DNA of 64,000 nucleotides from Toxotes chatareus (lineage: Eukaryota > Chordata > Actinopteri > Toxotidae), in contig CM028899.1 of the NCBI GenBank assembly GCA_016801885.1, positions 20,443,501 to 20,507,500 of the forward strand. The letters are read 5' to 3'. The notes beneath the pieces are model-generated. The model did not search any database. It worked only from the letters and a program-made list of their open reading frames with translations, and was not told the DNA's origin. Numbering within the stretch: the stretch's first letter is position 1; every line of letters starts with the position of its first letter. A program made the translations under genes and the position numbers. Below, one piece after another: positions 51,166 through 60,123 of this stretch.

Positions 51166-51493
51166 TTTTTCACTTCCCTTTACAACCAGCAGAGGGCGTT
51201 GCTGCTGCTGCTGCTGCTTCAGAGCAGACAGAGACTGGACAAACAGCAGCTTGTTGGAGAAGCTTTGGCCATACACAGCCAATATACTCGGCTCAGCACA
51301 TTTTCTGCTGCTGCTCACTTGTGGCTCGAACAGGAAATACATCAGATTCAAAGGATGTCTCCCAAAGCGCAAGGGACATCACACAACAGCCACGAATCAC
51401 TCAGACGCAGTGCCAGCAGTGACTACGTGCACAGATATAGGAGCAGGTGGCGTTGCATGAGCTATAAAAGGCCTGTTTGAGAACTGTGCTCTC

Positions 51494-51611
51494 GCTTACG
51501 GCCATACCACCCTGAACACGCCCGATCTCGTCTGATCTCGGAAGCTAAGCAGGGTCGGGCCTGGTTAGTACTTGGATGGGAGACCGCCTGGGAATACCAG
51601 GTGCTGTAAGC
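51494..51611 (+). rRNA. 5S rRNA copy 12
   Basis: Canonical gene with five-T terminator. Confidence 0.97.
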
Positions 51612-51936
51612 TTTTTCACTTCCCTTTACAACCAGCAGAGGGCGCTGCTGCTGCTGCTTCAGAGCAGACAGAGACTGGACAAACAGCAGCTTGTTGGAGA
51701 AGCTTTGGCCATACACAGCCAATATACTCGGCTCAGCACATTTTCTGCTGCTGCTCACTTGTGGCTCGAACAGGAAATATACATCAGATTCAAAGGATGT
51801 CTCCCAAAGCGCAAGGGACATCACGCAACAGTCACGAATCACTCAGAACGCGGTGCCAGCAGTGACTATGTGCACAGATATAGGAGCAGGTGGCGTTGCA
51901 TGAGCTATAAAAGGCCTGTTTGAGAGCTGTGCTCTC

Positions 51937-52054
51937 GCTTACGGCCATACCACCCTGAACACGCCCGATCTCGTCTGATCTCGGAAGCTAAGCAGGGTCG
52001 GGCCTGGTTAGTACTTGGATGGGAGACCGCCTGGGAATACCAGGTGCTGTAAGC
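51937..52054 (+). rRNA. 5S rRNA copy 13
   Basis: Canonical gene with five-T terminator. Confidence 0.97.
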
Positions 52055-52377
52055 TTTTTCACTTCCCTTTACAACCAGCAGAGGGCGCTGCTGCTGCTGC
52101 TTCAGAGCAGACAGAAACTGGACAAACAGCAGCTTGTTGGAGAAGCTTTGGCCATACACAGCCAATATACTCGGCTCAGCACATTTTCTGCTGCTGCTCA
52201 CTTGTGGCTCGAACAGGAAATATACATCAGATTCAAAGGATGTCTCCCAAAGCGCAAGGGACATCACACAACAGTCACGAATCACTCAGACGCGGTGCCA
52301 GCAGTGACTACGTGCACAGATATAGGAGCAGGTGGCGTTGCATGAGCTATAAAAGGCCTGTTTGAGAGCTGTGCCTC

Positions 52378-52495
52378 GCTTACGGCCATACCACCCTGAA
52401 CACGCCCGATCTCGTCTGATCTCGGAAGCTAAGCAGGGTCGGGCCTGGTTAGTACTTGGATGGGAGACCGCCTGGGAATACCAGGTGCTGTAAGC
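52378..52495 (+). rRNA. 5S rRNA copy 14
   Basis: Canonical gene with five-T terminator. Confidence 0.97.
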
Positions 52496-52819
52496 TTTTT
52501 CACTTCCCTTTACAACCAGCAGAGGGCGCTGCTGCTGCTGCTTCAGAGCAGACAGAGACTGGACAAACAGCAGCTTGTTGGAGAAGCTTTGGCCATACAC
52601 AGCCAATATACTCGGCTCAGCACATTTTCTGCTGCTGCTCACTTGTGGCTCGAACAGGAAATATACATCAGATTCAAAGGATGTCTCCCAAAGCGCAAGG
52701 GACATCACACAACAGCCACGAATCACTCAGAACGCGGTGCCAGCAGTGACTACGTGCACAGATATAGGAGCAGGTGGCGTTGCATGAGCTATAAAAGGCC
52801 TGTTTGAGAGCTGTGCCTC

Positions 52820-52936
52820 GCCACGGCCATACCACCCTGAACACGCCCGATCTCGTCTGATCTCGGAAGCTAAGCAGGGTCGGGCCTGGTTAGTACTTGG
52901 ATGGGAGACCGCCTGGGAATACCAGGTGCTGTAAGC
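52820..52936 (+). rRNA. 5S rRNA copy 15, variant 5' end
   Basis: Starts GCCACGGCC; otherwise canonical. Confidence 0.9.
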
Positions 52937-53262
52937 TTTTTCACTTCCCTTTACAACCAGCAGAGGGCGCTGCTGCTGCTGCTTCAGAGCAGACAGAGAC
53001 TGGACAAACAGCAGCTTGTTGGAGAAGCTTTGGCCATACACAGCCAATATACTCGGCTCAGCACATTTTCTGCTGCTGCTCACTTGTGGCTCGAACAGGA
53101 AATATACATCAGATTCAAAGGATGTCTCCCAAAGCGCAAGGGACATCACACAACAGTCACGAATCACTCAGAGCAGCGGTGCCAGCAGTGACTACGTGCA
53201 CAGATATAGGAGCAGGTGGCGTTGCATGAGCTATAAAAGGCCTGTTTGAGAGCTGTGCTCTC

Positions 53263-53379
53263 GCCACGGCCATACCACCCTGAACACGCCCGATCTCGTC
53301 TGATCTCGGAAGCTAAGCAGGGTCGGGCCTGGTTAGTACTTGGATGGGAGACCGCCTGGGAATACCAGGTGCTGTAAGC
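53263..53379 (+). rRNA. 5S rRNA copy 16, variant 5' end
   Basis: Starts GCCACGGCC; otherwise canonical. Confidence 0.9.
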
Positions 53380-53709
53380 TTTTTCACTTCCCTTTACAAC
53401 CAGCAGAGGGCTGCTGCTGCTGCTGCTTCAGAGCAGACAGAGACTGGACAAACAGCAGCTTGTTGGAGAAGCTTTGGCCATACACAGCCAATATACTCGG
53501 CTCAGCACATTTTCTGCTGCTGCTCACTTGTGGCTCGAACAGGAAATATACATCAGATTCAAAGGATGTCTCCCAAAGCGCAAGGGACATCACACAACAG
53601 TCACGAATCACTCAGAACGCTGGTGCCAGCAGTGACTACGTGCACAGATATAGGAGCAGGTGGCGTTGCATGAGCTATAAAAGGCCTGTTTGAGAAGCTG
53701 TGCTCTCGC

Positions 53710-53827
53710 GCACACGGCCATACCACCCTGAACACGCCCGATCTCGTCTGATCTTGGAAGCTAAGCAGGGTCGGGCCTGGTTAGTACTTGGATGGGAGAC
53801 CGCCTGGGAATACCAGGTGCTGTAAGC
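53710..53827 (+). rRNA. 5S rRNA copy 17, variant 5' end and internal change
   Basis: Starts GCACACGGCC and has GATCTTGGAAG where the other copies have GATCTCGGAAG, next to the A-box. Confidence 0.88.
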
Positions 53828-54150
53828 TTTTTCACTTCCCTTTACAACCAGCAGAGGCGCTGCTGCTGCTGCTTCAGAGCAGACAGAAACTGGACAAACA
53901 GCAGCTTGTTGGAGAAGCTTTGGCCATACACAGCCAATATACTCGGCTCAGCACATTTTCTGCTGCTGCTCACTTGTGGCTCGAACAGGAAATATACATC
54001 AGATTCAAAGGATGTCTCCCAAAGCGCAAGGGACATCACACAACAGTCACGAATCACTCAGAACGCGGTGCCAGCAGTGACTACGTGCACAGATATAGGA
54101 GCAGGTGGCGTTGCATGAGCTATAAAGGCCTGTTTGAGAGCTGTGCCCTC

Positions 54151-54270
54151 GCTTGCACGGCCATACCACCCTGAACACGCCCGATCTCGTCTGATCTCGG
54201 AAGCTAAGCAGGGTCGGGCCTGGTTAGTACTTGGATGGGAGACCGCCTGGGAATACCAGGTGCTGTAAGC
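54151..54270 (+). rRNA. 5S rRNA copy 18, insertion at the 5' end
   Basis: Starts GCTTGCACGGCC, two bases longer than canonical; its TATA element is TATAAAGG. Confidence 0.9.
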
Positions 54271-54595
54271 TTTTTCACTTCCCTTTACAACCAGCAGAGG
54301 GCGCTGCTGCTGCTGCTTCAGAGCAGACAGAAACTGGACAAACAGCAGCTTGTTGGAGAAGCTTTGGCCATACACAGCCAATATACTCGGCTCAGCACAT
54401 TTTCTGCTGCTGCTCACTTGTGGCTCGAACAGGAAATATACATCAGATTCAAAGGATGTCTCCCAAAGCGCAAGGGACATCACACAACAGTCACGAATCA
54501 CTCAGAACGCGGTGCCAGCAGTGACTACGTGCACAGATATAGGAGCAGGTGGCGTTGCATGAGCTATAAAAGGCCTGTTTGAGAGCTGTGCCCTC

Positions 54596-54713
54596 GCTTA
54601 CGGCCATACCACCCTGAACACGCCCGATCTCGTCTGATCTCGGAAGCTAAGCAGGGTCGGGCCTGGTTAGTACTTGGATGGGAGACCGCCTGGGAATACC
54701 AGGTGCTGTAAGC
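54596..54713 (+). rRNA. 5S rRNA copy 19
   Basis: Canonical gene; four-T terminator. Confidence 0.97.
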
Positions 54714-55037
54714 TTTTCACTTCCCTTTACAACCAGCAGAGGCTGCTGCTGCTGCTGCTTCAGAGCAGACAGAGACTGGACAAACAGCAGCTTGTTGGAG
54801 AAGCTTTGGCCATACACAGCCAATATACTCGGCTCAGCACATTTTCTGCTGCTGCTCACTTGTGGCTCGAACAGGAAATATACATCAGATTCAAAGGATG
54901 TCTCCCCAAAGCGCAAGGGACATCACACAACAGTCACGAATCACTCAGAACGCGGTGCCAGCAGTGACTACGTGCACAGATATAGGAGCAGGTGGCGTTG
55001 CATGAGCTATAAAAGGCCTGTTTGAGAGCTGTGCCTC

Positions 55038-55155
55038 GCTTACGGCCATACCACCCTGAACACGCCCGATCTCGTCTGATCTCGGAAGCTAAGCAGGGTC
55101 GGGCCTGGTTAGTACTTGGATGGGAGACCGCCTGGGAATACCAGGTGCTGTAAGC
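55038..55155 (+). rRNA. 5S rRNA copy 20
   Basis: Canonical gene; the spacer after it has CTCAACAGG where the other units have CGAACAGG. Confidence 0.97.
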
Positions 55156-55481
55156 TTTTTCACTTCCCTTTACAACCAGCAGAGGGCGCTGCTGCTGCTG
55201 CTTCAGAGCAGACAGAGACTGGACAAACAGCAGCTTGTTGGAGAAGCTTTGGCCATACACAGCCAATATACTCGGCTCAGCACATTTTCTGCTGCTGCTC
55301 ACTTGTGGCTCTCAACAGGAAATATACATCAGATTCAAAGGATGTCTCCCAAAGCGCAAGGGACATCACACAACAGTCACGAATCACTCAGAACGCGGTG
55401 CCAGCAGTGACTACGTGCACAGATATAGGAGCAGGTGGCGTTGCATGAGCTATAAAAGGCCTGTTTGAGAGCTGTGCCCTC

Positions 55482-55599
55482 GCTTACGGCCATACCACCC
55501 TGAACACGCCCGATCTCGTCTGATCTCGGAAGCTAAGCAGGGTCGGGCCTGGTTAGTACTTGGATGGGAGACCGCCTGGGAATACCAGGTGCTGTAAGC
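55482..55599 (+). rRNA. 5S rRNA copy 21
   Basis: Canonical gene with five-T terminator. Confidence 0.97.
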
Positions 55600-55928
55600 T
55601 TTTTCACTTCCCTTTACAACCAGCAGAGGGCGTTGCTGCTGCTGCTGCTGCTTCAGAGCAGACAGAGACTGGACAAACAGCAGCTTGTTGGAGAAGCTTT
55701 GGCCATACACAGCCAATATACTCGGCTCAGCACATTTTCTGCTGCTGCTCACTTGTGGCTCGAACAGGAATATACATCAGATTCAAAGGATGTCTCCCAA
55801 AGCGCAAGGGACATCACACAACAGTCACGAATCACTCAGAACGCGGTGCCAGCAGTGACTACGTGCACAGATATAGGAGCAGGTGGCGTTGCATGAGCTA
55901 TAAAGGCCTGTTTGAGAGCTGTGCTCTC

Positions 55929-56046
55929 GCTTACGGCCATACCACCCTGAACACGCCCGATCTCGTCTGATCTCGGAAGCTAAGCAGGGTCGGGCCTGGT
56001 TAGTACTTGGATGGGAGACCGCCTGGGAATACCAGGTGCTGTAAGC
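55929..56046 (+). rRNA. 5S rRNA copy 22
   Basis: Canonical gene; four-T terminator; its TATA element is TATAAAGG. Confidence 0.97.
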
Positions 56047-56369
56047 TTTTCACTTCCCTTTACAACCAGCAGAGGCGCTGCTGCTGCTGCTTCAGAGCAG
56101 ACAGAAACTGGACAAACAGCAGCTTGTTGGAGAAGCTTTGGCCATACACAGCCAATATACTCGGCTCAGCACATTTTCTGCTGCTGCTCACTTGTGGCTC
56201 GAACAGGAAATATACATCAGATTCAAAGGATGTCTCCCAAAGCGCAAGGGACATCACACAACAGTCACGAATCACTCAGAACGCGGTGCCAGCAGTGACT
56301 ACGTGCACAGATATAGGAGCAGGTGGCGTTGCATGAGCTATAAAAGGCCTGTTTGAGAGCTGTGCCCTC

Positions 56370-56487
56370 GCTTACGGCCATACCACCCTGAACACGCCCG
56401 ATCTCGTCTGATCTCGGAAGCTAAGCAGGGTCGGGCCTGGTTAGTACTTGGATGGGAGACCGCCTGGGAATACCAGGTGCTGTAAGC
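56370..56487 (+). rRNA. 5S rRNA copy 23
   Basis: Canonical gene; four-T terminator. Confidence 0.97.
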
Positions 56488-56810
56488 TTTTCACTTCCCT
56501 TTACAACCAGCAGAGGCGCTGCTGCTGCTGCTTCAGAGCAGACAGAGACTGGACAAACAGCAGCTTGTTGGAGAAGCTTTGGCCATACACAGCCAATATA
56601 CTCGGCTCAGCACATTTTCTGCTGCTGCTCACTTGTGGCTCGAACAGGAAATATACATCAGATTCAAAGGATGTCTCCCAAAGCGCAAGGGACATCACAC
56701 AACAGTCACGAATCACTCAGAACGCGGTGCCAGCAGTGACTACGTGCACAGATATAGGAGCAGGTGGCGTTGCATGAGCTATAAAAGGCCTGTTTGAGAG
56801 CTGTGCCCTC

Positions 56811-56927
56811 GCCACGGCCATACCACCCTGAACACGCCCGATCTCGTCTGATCTCGGAAGCTAAGCAGGGTCGGGCCTGGTTAGTACTTGGATGGGAGAC
56901 CGCCTGGGAATACCAGGTGCTGTAAGC
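56811..56927 (+). rRNA. 5S rRNA copy 24, variant 5' end
   Basis: Starts GCCACGGCC; otherwise canonical. Confidence 0.9.
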
Positions 56928-57251
56928 TTTTTCACTTCCCTTTACAACCAGCAGAGGGCGCTGCTGCTGCTGCTTCAGAGCAGACAGAAACTGGACAAAC
57001 AGCAGCTTGTTGGAGAAGCTTTGGCCATACACAGCCAATATACTCGGCTCAGCACATTTTCTGCTGCTGCTCACTTGTGGCTCGAACAGGAAATATACAT
57101 CAGATTCAAAGGATGTCTCCCAAAGCGCAAGGGACATCACACAACAGTCACGAATCACTCAGAACGCGGTGCCAGCAGTGACTACGTGCACAGATATAGG
57201 AGCAGGTGGCGTTGCATGAGCTATAAAAGGCCTGTTTGAGAGCTGTGCCTC

Positions 57252-57369
57252 GCTTACGGCCATACCACCCTGAACACGCCCGATCTCGTCTGATCTCGGA
57301 AGCTAAGCAGGGTCGGGCCTGGTTAGTACTTGGATGGGAGACCGCCTGGGAATACCAGGTGCTGTAAGC
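57252..57369 (+). rRNA. 5S rRNA copy 25
   Basis: Canonical gene with five-T terminator. Confidence 0.97.
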
Positions 57370-57694
57370 TTTTTCACTTCCCTTTACAACCAGCAGAGGG
57401 CGCTGCTGCTGCTGCTTCAGAGCAGACAGAGACTGGACAAACAGCAGCTTGTTGGAGAAGCTTTGGCCATACACAGCCAATATACTCGGCTCAGCACATT
57501 TTCTGCTGCTGCTCACTTGTGGCTCGAACAGGAAATATACATCAGATTCAAAGGATGTCTCCCAAAGCGCAAGGGACATCACACAACAGTCACGAATCAC
57601 TCAGAACGCGGTGCCAGCAGTGACTACGTGCACAGATATAGGAGCAGGTGGCGTTGCATGAGCTATAAAAGGCCTGTTTGAGAGCTGTGCCCTC

Positions 57695-57812
57695 GCTTAC
57701 GGCCATACCACCCTGAACACGCCCGATCTCGTCTGATCTCGGAAGCTAAGCAGGGTCGGGCCTGGTTAGTACTTGGATGGGAGACCGCCTGGGAATACCA
57801 GGTGCTGTAAGC
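57695..57812 (+). rRNA. 5S rRNA copy 26
   Basis: Canonical gene with five-T terminator. Confidence 0.97.
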
Positions 57813-58135
57813 TTTTTCACTTCCCTTTACAACCAGCAGAGGGCGCTGCTGCTGCTGCTTCAGAGCAGACAGAGACTGGACAAACAGCAGCTTGTTGGAG
57901 AAGCTTTGGCCATACACAGCCAATATACTCGGCTCAGCACATTTTCTGCTGCTGCTCACTTGTGGCTCGAACAGGAAATACATCAGATTCAAAGGATGTC
58001 TCCCAAAGCGCAAGGGACATCACACAACAGCCACGAATCACTCAGAACGCGGTGCCAGCAGTGACTACGTGCACAGATATAGGAGCAGGTGGCGTTGCAT
58101 GAGCTATAAAAGGCCTGTTTGAGAGCTGTGCCCTC

Positions 58136-58253
58136 GCTTACGGCCATACCACCCTGAACACGCCCGATCTCGTCTGATCTCGGAAGCTAAGCAGGGTCGG
58201 GCCTGGTTAGTACTTGGATGGGAGACCGCCTGGGAATACCAGGTGCTGTAAGC
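58136..58253 (+). rRNA. 5S rRNA copy 27, last of the array in this window
   Basis: Canonical gene with four-T terminator. Its spacer is cut after CTTCAGAGCAG at 58309. Confidence 0.97.
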
Positions 58254-58309
58254 TTTTCACTTCCCTTTACAACCAGCAGAGGCGGCGCTGCTGCTGCTGC
58301 TTCAGAGCA

Positions 58310-58325
58310 GCCTGAGCACGCCCGA
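58310..58325 (+). pseudogene. 5S rRNA fragment (nt ~18-33) at the LINE junction
   Basis: CCTGAGCACGCCCGAT matches bases 18-33 of 5S rRNA at 15 of 16 positions. The local array has CCTGAACACG, so the fragment derives from another 5S variant. It joins truncated spacer on the left and the retroelement 5' UTR on the right. Confidence 0.8.
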
Positions 58326-58565
58326 TTGAGGGTCAGGTCAGGTGGTACGGAATAGACAGAGAGCGAGAGTTTCGAGTGGGACACAGGAGACAGAGACGGA
58401 GGCACTTTTTTTTTTTGGTTTTTGTTTTTTATCTTAGTGATCGTTTATTTTGTGTTATTAAAGTAGTAATTTTGTCGCTCCCCGCGGTCCTTGGACTGTC
58501 GGGGAGTAGTTTTTTTTTGTTGGGTTTTTTTTTCTTCTTTTTTTGTTGTTTCTTTTGCCACAATC

Positions 58566-60103
58566 ATGGACAATCTAAAACCCAGCAGGATGGACACCCC
58601 AGGTGACAGGCCCAGGAACGGACAAAGGACTACGGCCCAGGAAAATGGACAAAACTTAGAAGGCAATAGGATGGAAAATAAAGGAAGAGGGACGGAGGTA
58701 AGACAAGAAACACCACAAAATGAAGGAGGGATGGTTAGGAGGGGGACAGATGGCCAGCAAAACCCGAGGTCGGAGTCCATTAGAAAAAAACCTGAGGCGA
58801 GTTATGAACGAGAGCTGACAGTGCTGGTGGAACTAAAAGGAGAAGAAATAGTCTCTCCGGTGGAATTAATCAGATATCTGGCGCTTAATGTGCGGTAATA
58901 TCAATGCATGGAGGAGCACAGGACACAATAGATATGAAATTACAATGGGGAGTGCGGCAGGAAAAAGGAAACTTTTGGATGGGTTTAAGATCGGGAATAC
59001 AATGGTGCAGGGAGGGAGATATCCAACGATGAGCTGGTGGTGTCCTTCCTGGGCCTGCCTGCATATGTGACGGATCAGGAAATTCTGGAGAAGCTAGAGT
59101 CCTGGAAGGTGTCAGCGGTGTCTCCCATTAAAAGGAGGATGTGGCGGGGACCAGGGTGGCGGATGGAACCCGCTTTGTTAAAGTAAAGTTTAACGAAACT
59201 GTTCAGTCTTTGCCATACTCGACAAAATTCAATACGGCAGCAGGGCCAGAGTTTTTCGGGTGATTCACGACCGGCAGGTCGCGTCTGTCGGATCTGCATA
59301 CAGCCGGGCACATCGTGAGGACTGCCCGGAATTTTTCTGTAATAAATGCGGGGTCCAGGGCATTACGCCCGAGAGTGCACCAAAAGAGTACAGAAGTGTG
59401 CGGTCTGTTTTAATAAAGTGGAAAATTGTATTTGTGGGGAAGAAAGTAATGATGAGGACAGGGAGTTATTCACGGAGGAGGAGGAGTCCAGCATGGAGGA
59501 GGAAGTGGCTCAGGAGGGAGGGGCGCAGGGCAGTACCAATGCTGCAGGGGCGCAGACTGACGCGGCTCAGGCACCGGTGGAGAAGGAGGCAGGTGGGGAA
59601 CTCCGCGTCCTCCCGGCGGAGGAGGAGCTCCCAGCGTGGGCTCTGCTCCCGAGCGGGCAGGGGGGGGGCTCGCACAGAGGGCCCTGCCCGGGACCTCGAG
59701 GCTGACAGGCCGAAAGGTGCGCGCCGGACAACAGTAGCGCAGGGGTCAGGATGCCGGCAGCTGTGGATGGGGGGTGGTAGACCCTGCCCGGAGGCTGCCA
59801 GGAGTGGAGGTGGATACACCTCTAGGGTCCAGTCTGGACGACGTTTGCCCTGAATTAGTCTCTCAAACAGAGAGCACTATATCAGACGATGGCTTCCTCA
59901 AACCCGCCTGTCGCTCTAAGCTGGCGTCCCTGCTTTCGCCCGGCAGGGCGAGGGCAAAGGAGAGTGTGCCTGGACCCTCCTTCCTGGGCTACAAACACGT
60001 CTCCTCCGACTCGGACTTAGAAAGGGATGTGGGACATAAACTACAACACAGAAAGAAAACACAGGACAGTAAACCGGGGAGAGTAACAAGGAGAAGAAAG
60101 TAA
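58566..60103 (+). pseudogene. LINE ORF1 (gag-like nucleic-acid-binding protein), frameshifted
   Basis: The frame opens at ATG 58566 and stays open to a stop at 58896-58898. Related sequence continues in other frames through 59060-59260 (words like LVVSFLGLPAYVTDQEIL). Around 59275-59450 lie zinc-knuckle pieces (CRICIQPG, CPEFFCNKCG, HYARECTK, CAVCFNKVENCICG), then an acidic stretch. The last frame, 59774-60103, ends in a basic tail (GRVTRRRK). Such ORF1 proteins bind the element RNA in the retrotransposition particle. At least three frameshifts are needed to follow the homology, one next to the knuckles near 59305. Boundaries between frames are approximate. Confidence 0.75.
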
Positions 60104-60123
60104 CTAAAGCAAGAGATAAGCAA

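Larger units (their letters stand above)
46435..58309 (+). repeat. Tandem 5S rDNA array, 27 genes in ~443-bp units
   Basis: Twenty-seven 5S genes, all on the plus strand, recur every 440-447 bp, each followed by a run of four or five T (RNA polymerase III terminator) and a spacer of about 325 bp. Each gene is preceded by TATAAA, about 31 bases upstream of the gene (46585-46590 for the first). The spacer contains CTG runs of varying length, a CTCF-like motif and an invariant AGCACATTTTCTGCTGCTGC block. Units differ by substitutions and by indels mostly in homopolymers and CTG runs. The left edge is a partial, diverged unit: a spacer piece ending AGATATAGGAACAGGT at 46465 is joined directly to GATTCAAAGGATGTC, skipping part of the unit. 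The right edge is cut by the retroelement at 58310. Confidence 0.97.

Noticed and set aside
46584..58122. Dozens of open frames of 65-150 codons on both strands (for example proteins starting MDGRPPGNTRCCKLF).
   Set aside because: They are translations of the 5S gene and spacer, repeated once per unit and broken by ordinary indels between units. There is no sign of protein selection.
46435..58309. Regular direct repeats, possible CRISPR-like array.
   Set aside because: Units are 443 bp, contain a eukaryotic 5S gene, and the spacers are nearly identical; nothing resembles a CRISPR array.
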